Positions 47,885 to 57,762 are shown, counted from the stretch's first letter. The stretch is DNA of 64,000 bases from CAWJKP01 sp963843465 (GCA_963843465.1 CAWJKP010000003.1:496001-560000), one strand, 5' to 3'. The notes: generated by a model from the letters alone, not told the origin. Translations and numbers: made by a program.

Positions 47885-49412
47885 CTAGTTCTCTGTCAAA
47901 TTACGCATTTGTTGACGGATTTCGGCGGCGATGAAAAATGAGCCGGTCACGCAGACCAGGTCTTCCGGCGCAGCCGCCCCGAGCATCTCCCGCCAAGCCT
48001 CGGCCGGGTCGGCGACTACCGGGTAGCCACGGCCGGTCAGATCCTCGGCTGCGGCTGCCAACTCCTCCGGCGGAACGGCACGCGGATTGTTCAAATAGCG
48101 GGTGAAGATCACGGCGTCGAATTGCGGCAGCAGGATCGCCAGCATCCCACGGATATCCTTCTCCTGGGTGGTCGCAAAGAGCAGCAATCGCCGACGGACG
48201 GAGAAGCTCTCCGTCAGCACCCGCACCAAGGCCTCGACCGAGGCCCGGTTATGGGCTGCATCCACGACGATCGCCGGCCGCCGCGCGAGCAACTCGACCC
48301 GGGCGGGCCAGCTTACGCCGGCCAATCCCGCGGATCGCTGACGGGCGGATCTCGAAACCCCGCTCTTGCAATTCGGCCAGGGCAGCCAGGGCAACCGCCG
48401 CGTTGGCCGCCTGGTGTCGTCCCAGGAGCCGCAGGGCCAGGCCGTCGAAACGATGCTCCCTGCCCGCACGGAGGTACTGAAAATCGAGGATCCCCATCCC
48501 TGGCGACGACTCCAACCCTCGCGGCGGTTGGTACTGGAACTGGAAGTCGGTCTCCAATTCCGTCAAGCGACATCCCTGCTGACGGCAGACTTCCCGGATC
48601 ACCTCTCGCGGACCTGCGTTGGTGACCCCGCTGACCAGGGGGATTCCGGGCTTGATGATCCCTGCCTTCTCCCGGGCGATGGACTCCAAGGTGCTGCCCA
48701 ACTGCGTGGTATGGTCGAGGCTGATGCTGGTGATCACGCAGACCTGGGGCACGCAGACGTTGGTCGAATCGAGTCGGCCTCCCAGGCCCACCTCCAGCAC
48801 GGCGGCCTGGACCCGGCAGCGTGCGAAGTGGCACAGCGCCATGGCCGTGGTGATCTCGAAGTAGGTCGGACCGGCGTCGGCCGCGCCGGAGCCGGAGGCT
48901 TCACGATCCATGGCCTCGACCACCGGCACGAGCCGGTCGACCAACTCGACGAACTCCTCTTCGCTACAGGGCCGGCCATCGATGGCCGTCCGCTCCTCGA
49001 TGCGTTCGAGGTGGGGCGAAGTGAAGACGCCCGTCCGGTAGCCGGCCGCGGTGAGCACGGACCCGGTCATTACCGCGGTCGACCCCTTGCCCTTCGTTCC
49101 CGCCACGTGGACGATCGGCATTCCCTGTTGCGGGTTGCCCAAGCGGGCCAGCAGTTCGCGCATGCGGTCCAGCTTCAGGTCGCGGAAGGGGAGCGAGACA
49201 AACCGCTCATAGTCGATGCGGTCATAGAGGAATCGCAGGGCCGCCTTCCGCCGAACAGACCCCGCCTGGGGGTCGGCCGGGCCGGGATCGAGCACTTTCC
49301 CAGCCGGGCCGGCCGCGCCAGGGTCAAGCGGCTTCCGAGCCGGGCCGTGTCGGCCCGGATGCGGCTGGCCGGCCGGGTTGGTATGGCGTTGATGGGAATC
49401 GGGTTGGAGCAT
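47885..49412 (-). CDS. folC: Folylpolyglutamate/dihydrofolate synthase (frameshifted)
   Basis: FolC adds glutamate to folates (and to dihydropteroate). ALRFLYDRIDYER, the P-loop HVAGTKGKGSTAVMTGSVL, GVFTSPHLERIEER, VLEVGLGGRLDSTN and SLDHTTQLGSTLESIA are clear. The C-terminal domain, AIVVDAAHNRASVEALVRVL and VTGSFFIAAEI, is in another frame; one missing base at about 48327-48337, after IRPSAIR, explains this. The N-terminal 55 residues are Gly/Pro/His-rich and not typical, so a later start is possible. Length with the break repaired is about 508 residues. Confidence 0.9.
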
Positions 49413-49889
49413 GGAGTGGCGGGAAAGGCAAACTCTCGGGAGAACTTCCCGAGTTTACTCCCCCTTTGCCCGTTTGTCTTGGGGGAGTTACGCTAAAGCA
49501 TAACCTACGGGGACGGTGCTCGGTGGGCCGGCGCTCGCTTTAACGAGCTTGTCCCATCCTACCTGCCGGACAACCGCCCAAAGGCGGTGCCGCCAACGGA
49601 CCGGCCCCCTACAAATGTTCCCTCCAAAGTCCAGGTAAAGTAGGTAATCTACGTTGCCGATGTCGGTAGGTGAATCCGCCACGGTAGGCATCTGAATGTT
49701 TGGGTAGACTGCGGCACGGCTGCCGGTCAAGCGGAAGGGGAAATCGGGGTGTATAATAACTCCGCTTTCTTCCTCCGGTACTGCTTTTCCAGCTTAGGCC
49801 TGTAAAGCAATAAGTTGCACAAATAGGACCAACTTGTTGTGGTACCGGCCCGTAGCCCTGGATCGCGACGGTGACTGGCGGAGACCGCC
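49413..49889. other. Gap before the RNase H-like gene
   Basis: It contains a GCTAAAGCATAACCTACGGGG element with GGTGGGCCGGCGCTCGC and GAGCTTGTCCCATCCTACC arms (about 49490-49562). A TATAAT at 49752-49757 could be a -10 box for the RNase H-like gene, but no good -35 box is seen. No gene is supported. Confidence 0.5.
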
Positions 49890-50486
49890 ATGAATGATTC
49901 ACCTCATTACACCCTGCTTTCCGAGTCCGGCAAATTTGCCGAGCCGGGCCGCTGGCGATTCGTGCTGACGACAGCCGACGGGGCGGAGCCCGTGGCGGTC
50001 GACGATGTCGAGCCCGAGGTGCGGGGGGAGCGGCTGGAACTGCTGGCGGTGGTCCGCGGACTGGAGGCCCTCGATCAGCCCTCCCGGGTCACGCTTATCA
50101 CCTCCAGCAGCTACGTCCGCAAAGGGTTCCGGCACGGTCTGGGCGAATGGCGGCGGAACGGCTGGCAGTGGGAGTATTACGGCGAGATGGTGCCCGTCAA
50201 GAACGGCGATCTCTGGCAGCGGGTTGACCGGGCGATGCGGTTCCATCGCGTGGATTGTCGCAGCCTGCGGATCGACCCGCCGCATTGGCTTTCGCCGCCG
50301 CCTGGGGGCGGCCAGCGCCGGCGTCGTCTCCAGCGTGGTGCAGGCTGCCAAGCTGCCCCAGACGCGGCAGATTGGAAGTCAGCCCCGCCGCGGCGAGTTG
50401 CCCTCTTGTGGCGACGGGTACTAGGGACCTTCGCCGGGCGCTGGACCAGGTCGCCTAACGGCGGTCTTGCCGGCGGGAGAATCTGA
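49890..50486 (+). CDS. Ribonuclease H-like protein lacking catalytic residues
   Basis: The N-terminal 130 residues follow the RNase HI fold: YTLLSESGKFAEPGRWRFVL, ERLELLAVVRGLEALDQPS, VTLITSSSYVRKGF and NGDLWQRVDRAM. The usual first Asp (D-G-S) is replaced (SESG), and the TDS-x-YV Asp is replaced by Ser (TSSSYV), so the metal site is incomplete. The Glu in ERLEL and the last motif are present. After about residue 133 the frame reads as non-protein; a G5 run at 50304-50308 may be miscalled, and the alternative frame (GAASAGVVSSVVQAAKLPQ) ends at 50424. Its role is unknown. Confidence 0.7.
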   Translation: MNDSPHYTLLSESGKFAEPGRWRFVLTTADGAEPVAVDDVEPEVRGERLELLAVVRGLEALDQPSRVTLITSSSYVRKGFRHGLGEWRRNGWQWEYYGEMVPVKNGDLWQRVDRAMRFHRVDCRSLRIDPPHWLSPPPGGGQRRRRLQRGAGCQAAPDAADWKSAPPRRVALLWRRVLGTFAGRWTRSPNGGLAGGRI

Positions 50487-50545
50487 GGATTATCCCCTGT
50501 TCATCCGGCAGATGGCTGTGGTGATGGGGACGCAAGGAGGTTCAC

Positions 50546-52760
50546 GTGCGTACGACGATTGCATTGGACAAGGTTCGGCAACTGGTGGAGGGGCGGCATG
50601 AGAACCCTTTCGAGCTATTGGGTCCGCACGAAGTGAACGACTCGGGCCGCCGGGCGTTGGCGATCCGGGCCTTCTTGCCGCAATCGAGCCAGGCTTGGGT
50701 GATCGATGTGGCCCATCAGCGGTCGCCCCGGCCGATGCGGCGGATTCATCCGGCCGGATTGTACGAGGCCATCTGTCCGGTGCCGGAAAACAACGAGGGG
50801 CTCCGTTACCAGATCCGTCTGGCGGAAGATGGGGGAAAGAGAATCATCACCATGCACGACCCATACGCCTTCCCTCCGCTGTTGACCGATTACGACCGTC
50901 ACCTGCTCAACGAAGGCCGGCATTGGAAGAGCTATACCCGGCTCGGGGCGCAACTGCGGTCCATCGACGGCGTGGACGGGGTGAACTTCGCCGTCTGGGC
51001 CCCGAACGCCACCGGCGTGAGCGTGATCGGCGACTTCAACGCCTGGGACGGCCGCCGCCATCCCATGCGGAAGCATATCCCCAGCGGCTTCTGGGAGATC
51101 TTCGTTCCGGGGCTGGGCGAAGGCACCTGCTACAAGTACCAGGTCCGCCACCACGAACATGTCTTCGAGAAGGCCGACCCCTATGGCTTTGCCGCCGAGG
51201 TGCCGCCGCGGACGGCCTCGCTGGTCGCTCACCTGGACCGCTACCACTGGCACGACGACCCCTGGATGACCCAGCGGGCGCAGACGCCCGGGCTGGACCG
51301 GCCGCTGTCGTTCTACGAGGTCCACCTGGGGAGCTGGAAACGTCCCGGCGACGACCCCAGTCGCTGGCTGACCTATCGCGAATTGGCCCACCAGTTGGTC
51401 GACTACGTCAAGGAGATGGGCTACACGCACGTCGAGTTGTTGCCGGTCTCCGAGCATCCCTTTTCGGCGAGTTGGGGCTACCAGACCGTGGGTTACTTCG
51501 CGGCCACCTCTCGCTACGGCTCGCCCCAGGACTTCATGTATTTCGTGGACTGCTGCCATCAGAACGGGATTGGCGTGGTCCTGGACTGGGTGCCCGCCCA
51601 TTTCCCCCGCGACGCCCACGGCCTGCGGCAGTTCGACGGCACCGCGCTGTACGAGCACGCCGACCCCCGCCAGGGCGAGCACCGCGACTGGGGCACCCTG
51701 ATCTTCAACTACGGCCGCCACGAAGTCTGCAATTTCCTCATCACCAACGCGCTGTTCTGGCTGGACAAGTACCATATCGACGGCCTGCGGGTCGACGCCG
51801 TGGCCTCGATGCTCTACCTCGACTACAGCCGCCAGCCGGGCGACTGGATCCCCAACGAGTTCGGCGGGCGCGAGAACCTCGCCGCCATCAGCTTCCTCAA
51901 GCAGTTCAACGAGCAGCTCCACTTGCAGCACAAGGGCATCCTGACCATCGCCGAGGAATCGACGGCCTGGGCCGGCGTCTCCAAGCCCACCTATCTCGGC
52001 GGCCTGGGCTTCTCGCTGAAATGGAACATGGGCTGGATGAACGACACGCTGGGCTACATGCGCCACGACCCGGTCCACCGCAAGTACCATCACGACGAGC
52101 TGACCTTCAGCCTGATCTACGCTTTCCACGAGAACTTCGTCTTGCCCTTGTCGCACGACGAGGTGGTCCACGGCAAGGGATCGCTGCTGGACAAGATGCC
52201 CGGCGATCTCTGGCAGCGGTTTGCCAATCTGCGGCTGCTGTACAGCTACCTCTGGACCCATCCCGGCAAGAAGCTCTTGTTCATGGGCGGCGATTTCGGC
52301 CAGTGGAACGAGTGGGACTTCGACCACAGCCTGCAATGGGACCTCTTGCAGTGGGACAGCCACCGGGGCTTGCAAAAATGCGTCGTGGACCTCAACCGGC
52401 TGCTGCGGCAGGAGAAGGCCCTGCACGAGGTGGACTTCGATTACCACGGCTTCGAGTGGATCGACTGCCACAACTTCCAGGACAGCGTGCTGAGCTACAT
52501 CCGCCGGGCGAAGGACCCCGGCGACTACCTGGTGGTGGCCTGCAATTTCACGCCCGTGCCGCGGGAGCAGTACCGCCTGGGCGTGCCCGAGGCCTGCTGG
52601 TTCCAGGAGATCTTCAACAGCGACTCCATGCACTACGGCGGCAGCAACCTGGGCAACTTCCCCGGCGTGATGGCCCAGCGCCCCCAGCCACGGCCGCGCC
52701 GCTTCGATCATGCTCCGCCTGCCGCCGCTGGCCGTCGTGGTCTTGAAGCCGAAACGGTAG
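50546..52760 (+). CDS. glgB: 1,4-alpha-glucan branching enzyme (frameshifted at 3' end)
   Basis: GlgB makes alpha-1,6 branches in glycogen. The GTG start has an excellent ribosome binding site, AAGGAGG at 50534-50540. N-terminal carbohydrate-binding parts (NFAVWAPNATGVSVIGDFNA) precede the GH13 barrel: YEVHLGSWKR, DWVPAHFPRDAHGL, nucleophile GLRVDAVASMLYLDYSR, acid/base ILTIAEESTAW, and LSHDEVVHGKGSLL. The frame shifts in a C5 run at 52681-52685; in the next frame the normal end (SIMLRLPPLAVVVLKPKR) stops at 52760. Read without repair, the protein would gain about 50 nonsense residues. Length is about 737 residues, as expected. Confidence 0.95.
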
Positions 52761-52970
52761 CCGTTCCGCCCCCCTCTCCCTCCGGAAATCACCTTGGGAA
52801 ATCGCCGATTTCTCGACTATCCCCAAGCCTGGGCCGGACGCGAAGAGACCGCACGGGAGAGGGAAGTAATTGGCAGCCGTCCACCGCATCTTCTCTGTTT
52901 GACTGACGCACCAGACGGCTGTAGTGTAGAATAAGATGAGGATGGCCCTGCCGATGCCCGGAGGTGACCG

Positions 52971-53621
52971 GTGAAAAGCTTGGCTGACGCACTGCCCCCT
53001 GAAATCGCTCAAAAGATCCACCCTGACTGGCGCAAGAACGAAGCGACGTATTGGGTGGTGCGCGAGCAATTGCTCAGCCAGTACCGAGACCAGTGGATCG
53101 GCTTTGCCGATGGTGACGTCATCGTCGCTGCGCCCACCCCGCTTGAGGTGTTTCTCGCAGTCCACCAATCAAGTCGCCATGCCTTCGTGATTCGCGTAGG
53201 GCATGAAGAGGAGCCCTGGTATCGCATACGCCGGACGAGCTTCTCCTACGATACTGCGTACCCCAGCGCGGCGCTGCCAGTTGTGAACGCTGAGTTCCGG
53301 GCCGCAAGCGGTGCCGCAGGCGTGCTTCTGGATCGCGTCATTCCCGACACAGGCGCCGATACAACGACCCTGCCCTGGTCGGACTGCCAACAACTGCACC
53401 TCGACCCAGCCCTCGGTGTGCCCAGCGTAATCAGTGGGGTCGCGGGCAGCATGGCGGTGACGATGGGCTTTCTGGTCTGGGTCTGGATGGACGGTCAGGA
53501 ATATCCGTGCCAGCTTCAGGCAGACTTTGCCGGCCGGGAGCGCATCCTGGGTCGGGATGTACTCAACCGCATGGACGTGCTGTTCTGTGGCCCCAGCGGC
53601 GAGGTCATCGTCAATCCGTGA
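52971..53621 (+). CDS. Retropepsin-like aspartic protease family protein
   Basis: The 216-residue protein has an N-terminal part like DUF5678 (YWVVREQLLSQYRDQWIGFA, then GDVIVAAPTPLEVF) and a C-terminal retropepsin-like fold with the catalytic DTGADTTTLP (Asp near 126) and the later ILGRDVLNRMDVLF. The latter is typical of single-chain or dimeric aspartic proteases of the retropepsin type. There is no signal peptide. The GTG at 52971 follows GGAGGTGACC. The substrate is unknown. Confidence 0.8.
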   Translation: MKSLADALPPEIAQKIHPDWRKNEATYWVVREQLLSQYRDQWIGFADGDVIVAAPTPLEVFLAVHQSSRHAFVIRVGHEEEPWYRIRRTSFSYDTAYPSAALPVVNAEFRAASGAAGVLLDRVIPDTGADTTTLPWSDCQQLHLDPALGVPSVISGVAGSMAVTMGFLVWVWMDGQEYPCQLQADFAGRERILGRDVLNRMDVLFCGPSGEVIVNP

Positions 53622-53764
53622 GCTAGAACGCTTGACGGGGTCGGGAGTCTTTGCTTCGGCAAGGTCGCATATTTGAGACATGGCAAACAAGGAGTCCCGA
53701 CCGTCTTACGCGTCTCGTGCCCGGAACGCCTCGGGTAGGGTGCTTTCTTGGAGGACGGCGAAAA

Positions 53765-54121
53765 ATGAGCGTTCCGGGCGAGAAGCGTTCGCGTCGTCAA
53801 ACCGAGACAATAGCCGGCCCTGTCCTGGCCGACATTGTGCGACGAGTTGTCGAGGCGGCAAGGCCGCAGCGGATTGTGCTGTTCGGGACGGCGGCCCGCG
53901 GAGCGATGGGGCCCGACAGCGGCGTGGACCTGCTAGTCGTCAAGGGCGGCCGGTTCCATCGTGGCCGGCTCGTCGAGGCCATATACCGCAGCCTCCGCGG
54001 GGCAGGCGCCGCGGTCGACGTCATCGTGGCGACCCCCGACGAAATCGAGCGCTTCCGCAACGACCCCTACCTGATCGTGTCGCCGGCCTTACGAGAGGGT
54101 AAGGTCGTTTATGGCTCGTAA
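53765..54121 (+). CDS. MNT-type nucleotidyltransferase antitoxin, altered active site
   Basis: The 118-residue protein resembles minimal nucleotidyltransferases that pair with HEPN toxins and can AMPylate them. The core is RIVLFGTAARGAMGPDSGVD, then LLVVKGG. The normal pattern is G-S ... S-D-x-D; here GS is GT and the first Asp is Gly (SGVD), so the metal site is probably lost. The ATG at 53765 (MSVPGEKRSRRQT) is the start. It overlaps the start of the HEPN remnant by 11 bases. Confidence 0.75.
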   Translation: MSVPGEKRSRRQTETIAGPVLADIVRRVVEAARPQRIVLFGTAARGAMGPDSGVDLLVVKGGRFHRGRLVEAIYRSLRGAGAAVDVIVATPDEIERFRNDPYLIVSPALREGKVVYGS

Positions 54122-54190
54122 ACGCCTGCCGCCCAACGATCCGCGTGAGTGGCTCCATCGGGCGGAGAGCAATCTGCGCGGGCAGAAGGT
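54111..54190 (+). pseudogene. HEPN toxin remnant
   Basis: From the ATG at 54111 the sequence MARKRLPPNDPREWLHRAES and the next few residues match the N-terminus of HEPN proteins found with MNT partners. After about 25 residues similarity stops and the sequence runs into the 3' end of the opposite gene. The R-x4-6-H motif is gone. Confidence 0.6.
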
Positions 54191-54220
54191 CCGCTTGCGA
54201 CCGGAAGATAGGCATCGAAC

Positions 54221-54997
54221 TCAGCCCCCTTCGGGATCATCCAGCCCGGGGCGGATGAATGATCGCGCATCGGGGAACGACTGTTGCGTCCAGCCGCGGA
54301 GACGGTCCAAGGTCAGCAGCAGGTCGAGTACCGAGTCGTGCGGTTCCAACGCCGGCAGTGCCTTGCGGAGGACGCACCAGGAAGCCAGCGAGCGGTCCAT
54401 GGCGATCAGGGCCACTTTGGCCGAGCCGTCGGCGTCAAAGCGGCAGAAATGGTCGTCGGCCGGTCCCGCCTTCTCCCGGGAAGCGACGGCCCGGGCGAGC
54501 TTCACCGGAATCTGATACTGGTACCAGCGGACTACCTCCAGCGCGTCCCAAAGCTGCGTGGCTTCCTGCTCCTGCGATGGGTCTGCGAGGTCCACGTCCA
54601 ATTTGCGGCCAAGCTCCAACTCCTTCTCCTCGAAGTGAGCCCGGTTGGCCGCGAACCAACGATCCACGCGCTTGGCATAAGCGTGTCCGGCCTTGACCAG
54701 CGGACTGGACCGCGTCCGCCGCCTGCGAGCCCCCGATTCTTGCCCAGCGGCCGGGTCCGGATGGTCCAGGTCGATCCCCTGCTCCCGGGCCGCCTCGCGG
54801 ATCATCTGCTCCGCGCGCTTGAGCACCTCGCCGAGAGATTGCCAGAAGCGGCTGTTTGTCGGATCGTTGGCGCCCGGCTCGGCAGCGGCCCGTTTCTCCA
54901 TGGCGAAGACGCGGCAGCGGCCAGTACACTCGCACCGCTCGCACCAGCGATCGCAGTAGTTGTAGATGCCGTCGATGTAGGGCTCGGCGCTAGACAT
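54221..54997 (-). CDS. Unknown protein with N-terminal Cys cluster
   Basis: The 258-residue protein has a Cys cluster near the start: YCDRWCERCECTGRCRVFAM has Cys in a C-x3-C-x2-C-x-C-x3-C pattern, probably binding metal. The rest is mostly helical and charged (KRAEQMIREAAREQGIDLDH; DALEVVRWYQYQIPVKLARA; VALIAMDRSLASWCVLRKAL). I do not recognise the family. It lies between the HEPN remnant and the Hsp70 gene. The start MSSAEPYIDGIYNYCDR is chosen because the cluster follows directly. Confidence 0.7.
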   Translation of the reverse strand: MSSAEPYIDGIYNYCDRWCERCECTGRCRVFAMEKRAAAEPGANDPTNSRFWQSLGEVLKRAEQMIREAAREQGIDLDHPDPAAGQESGARRRRTRSSPLVKAGHAYAKRVDRWFAANRAHFEEKELELGRKLDVDLADPSQEQEATQLWDALEVVRWYQYQIPVKLARAVASREKAGPADDHFCRFDADGSAKVALIAMDRSLASWCVLRKALPALEPHDSVLDLLLTLDRLRGWTQQSFPDARSFIRPGLDDPEGG

Positions 54998-55041
54998 GGT
55001 ATAGCCGCGTATTGGGGGGTTATTGGGAAGGTACGCTACGC

Positions 55042-55123
55042 GCGTAGCAGAATTCGTGAGAATTCTGCCAAGGACCGCCGTTCGCAGCGTTCTGGCTCAG
55101 AACTCTCACGAGTTCTGCTACGC
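55042..55123. repeat. GTAGCAGAATTCGTGAGAATTCTG inverted repeat
   Basis: GCGTAGCAGAATTCGTGAG and CTCACGAGTTCTGCTACGC are the two arms. It lies just after the end of hsp70; a further GCGTAGCAG unit holds the gene's TAG stop. Confidence 0.85.
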
Positions 55124-55131
55124 CTCGTCTG

Positions 55132-57021
55132 CTACGCCTCTTCCGCGTCCTCTCGCACGCTGAACTCGAGCTTCCAGCGGCCGCCGCTCTTGGTGCTGTA
55201 ACACCAAAGCTCCAGCATCCCCAACTCGGTCACCTTGGGATGGAAGTGCACCGGCACATAGCCCTCGGGGATTGACTCGTCGGCCGGCAGCGTGGCCTCC
55301 AGCGAGTCGGTCTCTTGCAGCTCGTCGTCGCTCCACGACGGGAGGACGTCGCCGGGCCGGTCTTGCTTGCGGACGGACGAGCTGAAGAAGCGGAACTGGG
55401 CCGGCTCGCCGACCACCAGCCCGATCTCCTCCGAGGGAACGTCGCTTTCGCTGCCCTCTTCCATGCCGATGGGCGCCACGCAAAGCGCGTTAAGCGGACG
55501 CCCAGCACCGGGGATCGCCAGCCCGGCCGTCTCGATGCCCACGTAGTAGGCCCGGGCCGTGCCGCCGCGGATCCGCACGCCGCCGCGCTGCTTGGCATGG
55601 CCGTAGTACGCCGCTCCGCGGGCCACGGCGTGGTCCAGGTCGTGCTGGCCGGGAAGCAGTTGCGGGGAGGAAAAGGGGACAGGTCCAACTTGCCGGGACC
55701 AACCTTCGGTCGGTGCCCGCCCGGAGGGTGCTTCGCACAAATTGGACCTGTCCCCTTTTCCGCCCTCGGGGAACCATCGGCCCAGCACCTGCAAAAGCCG
55801 GCTGCGGAACAGGTCGGCCTTGAAGACGCCGCCGTTGAACAGCACGTGGCTGGGCTGGACCGGTTGGCCCGCCGCCGCACCGTGGTCCTGAAGAAAGGCC
55901 GCCAAATGGCGCGTGACGGCCGTGTCGCTCTCGAAGGGGAGTCCCAGCTCCTTGAAGCCCGAAACCCGGCGCTTGGCCGGACGGTCGCCCAGCGCGCATG
56001 GAGGGAAAAACCCCTCGACCAACAACTCGCCCGCCTCCTGCCGGCTGACTTCCAGCGAGATCGTTCCACCGATCAGCCGGCTGCCGCGACCGAGGACCGA
56101 GATCGGGTAGGCGGCTGGGCCGTCGGCCGTGAGCAAGGCCTCTTTGGCCGTGCGGCAGGAGTGCCAGAGGGCCACCGACTGCCAAGGATTGAGCTTCACT
56201 CCCTTGCCGCCGAACAGGCCGGCCACGTGATGGGCCAGGGCCAGGTCCATGTTGTCGCCGCCGACCAGCAGATGGTTGCCGACCGCCATCCGCTCCAGCA
56301 CCAGGTCGCCCGCCTCCTCGGCCACGGCCACCAACGTCAGGTCGGTCGTACCGCCGCCAACGTCGCAAACCAGCAACTGGTTGCCCACGCTGAGCATTCG
56401 CCGCCAGCGGTTGCCCAGGCTGCCCAGCCAGGCGTAGACCGCCGCCTGCGGCTCTTCCAAGAGCACCATCTCCTCCGGCAATCCAGCCGCCAGGGCCGCT
56501 TCCCGGGTAAGCTCCCGGGCGCTGGCGTCGAACGAGGCGGGCACGGTCAGCACCACCAGTTGCTCGGCGACCGGCGCGTCGGGGAAAGCCTGTTGCCAGG
56601 CGGCGATGAGGTGCTCCAGGCAGCGCTGCGAGGCGCCCACCGGCGAGACCTTGGGCACCTCCGCCGGCGCGCCCCAGGGGAGGATCGGCTGGCGACGATC
56701 GACGCGGCTGTAGGCCAGCCACGATTTTGCCGCCCCTACGGTCCGGTCCGGCACCTCCGCCGCCTGACGCCGCGCCAGCTCGCCGACAGCGAAGTCCCGT
56801 CCCTGGGCCCAGGGTAGATCGAAGGCCCCGCTCTCCGCCTCCCGGGGATGGGCCAGGTACAGAAACGACGGCAGCATGGTCCTCGTTTCGACCGTCCCGG
56901 CCGCCACGAGCTGCGGGATGGGCAGCACTTCGACCTGCGGCTCCGCGGCGTCCAAGGGGCTGTAGGCCAACACGCTGTTGGTCGTGCCCAAGTCGATGCC
57001 CAAGACGTATTTGGCGGTCAT
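55132..57021 (-). CDS. Hsp70-family protein
   Basis: This is an Hsp70-like ATPase of 629 residues: VLGIDLGTTNSVLAYS (phosphate 1), VLTVPASFDASARELTREAA, EEPQAAVYAWLG, LLVCDVGGGTTDLTLV (phosphate 2) and HVLFNGGVFKADLF (adenosine). It lacks the usual substrate-binding domain; the end is a beta-rich part (QFRFFSSSVRKQDRPGDVLP). It is one of the divergent Hsp70s that pair with DUF2760 proteins. A palindromic repeat at 55669-55760 sits in frame in the middle (GKGDRSNLCEAPSGRAPTEG). The ATG at 57021 overlaps the DUF2760 stop. The client is unknown. Confidence 0.9.
   Translation of the reverse strand: MTAKYVLGIDLGTTNSVLAYSPLDAAEPQVEVLPIPQLVAAGTVETRTMLPSFLYLAHPREAESGAFDLPWAQGRDFAVGELARRQAAEVPDRTVGAAKSWLAYSRVDRRQPILPWGAPAEVPKVSPVGASQRCLEHLIAAWQQAFPDAPVAEQLVVLTVPASFDASARELTREAALAAGLPEEMVLLEEPQAAVYAWLGSLGNRWRRMLSVGNQLLVCDVGGGTTDLTLVAVAEEAGDLVLERMAVGNHLLVGGDNMDLALAHHVAGLFGGKGVKLNPWQSVALWHSCRTAKEALLTADGPAAYPISVLGRGSRLIGGTISLEVSRQEAGELLVEGFFPPCALGDRPAKRRVSGFKELGLPFESDTAVTRHLAAFLQDHGAAAGQPVQPSHVLFNGGVFKADLFRSRLLQVLGRWFPEGGKGDRSNLCEAPSGRAPTEGWSRQVGPVPFSSPQLLPGQHDLDHAVARGAAYYGHAKQRGGVRIRGGTARAYYVGIETAGLAIPGAGRPLNALCVAPIGMEEGSESDVPSEEIGLVVGEPAQFRFFSSSVRKQDRPGDVLPSWSDDELQETDSLEATLPADESIPEGYVPVHFHPKVTELGMLELWCYSTKSGGRWKLEFSVREDAEEA
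55669..55760. repeat. GGGGACAGGTCC repeat inside hsp70
   Basis: The arms GGAAAAGGGGACAGGTCCAA and TTGGACCTGTCCCCTTTTCC (first arm direct, second as its complement) flank a core with CCGCCCGGAGGGTGCTTCG. The family is the same as at 29023-29116. No stop is introduced. Confidence 0.88.
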
Positions 57022-57572
57022 AGTTCCACTTCCACGGGCGCGATGATCGAGGCCGACTCCTTGCTGCCGGTCCAGGCGGGCAGGTTGCAGGCCGTGGCGA
57101 TCCAACCGTGATGCGCCAGGCGGCCGTGGAAGGGAGGCTCGCCGACCACGTTGCCCGTCAGGTGAAACCGTGCGGCGTCGAACCCGCTGGGCACCTCGAT
57201 CTCGGCCCCTTCTTCCTCTTCGACGACCGGCCGCAGGTCGAACAGCCGCTGGAGCACGGCCCCGCAATCGCGGTGCACGTCGCGGGCGACCGCGCCGATC
57301 TGGGCGTCGCTATAGCCGGCCAACGGCTCTTTGACGAAGTCGACCAATCTTGCTTCCCTTTGCAAGGTTGCCAGCAGGGTAACGGCCTCACTTCGCACCG
57401 CGCCCTTCGGCGACGCCGGCTTGGCCGGCCGGGCCTCCGCACGAGGCAGCTCAGCGGCGGCCATCGGCTGCGGCAGTCCCCGCTTCTTGAGGACCTCGTC
57501 CACCTGGGCCGCGATCTGGCCGTGAAACAAGACCACGAAGAAGACGCGGATGGCGATGAAAATCCGTCGCAT
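57018..57572 (-). CDS. DUF2760 protein, Hsp70 partner
   Basis: The 184-residue protein starts with a hydrophobic segment (FIAIRVFFVVLFHGQIAAQV) and ends with the DUF2760 part: AVTLLATLQREARLVDFVKE, DCGAVLQRLFDLRPVVEEEE, and HGRLAHHGWIATACNLPAW. The last bases overlap the Hsp70 ATG (57018-57021). This pair is a known arrangement; the function has not been shown, to my knowledge. It probably acts with Hsp70 at the membrane or in protein quality control (inference). Confidence 0.88.
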   Translation of the reverse strand: MRRIFIAIRVFFVVLFHGQIAAQVDEVLKKRGLPQPMAAAELPRAEARPAKPASPKGAVRSEAVTLLATLQREARLVDFVKEPLAGYSDAQIGAVARDVHRDCGAVLQRLFDLRPVVEEEEGAEIEVPSGFDAARFHLTGNVVGEPPFHGRLAHHGWIATACNLPAWTGSKESASIIAPVEVEL

Positions 57573-57762
57573 AGTCTTATCTCACAGGGAGTTGGAGACT
57601 CGTGGCAGAGTCGCGTGCCACCCTCACCGATAGCTCCAAGAGAACAGTGTAACCCTTTAATACACCAGGACGAGCGGCCCTCGTCAACCCCCTACACGCT
57701 GGGCAGATATCCGTTCTTGGAAGACCGACACTCAATCACGATCCTCTGGCGGGCTAGGGTTT
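57573..57762. other. Short gap, nothing recognised
   Basis: No repeat family or promoter could be assigned between the OPT transporter gene and the DUF2760 gene. Confidence 0.4.

Noticed and set aside
53765..54190. Active MNT/HEPN toxin-antitoxin system
   Set aside because: The HEPN gene is cut to about 25 codons and the MNT site lacks an Asp.
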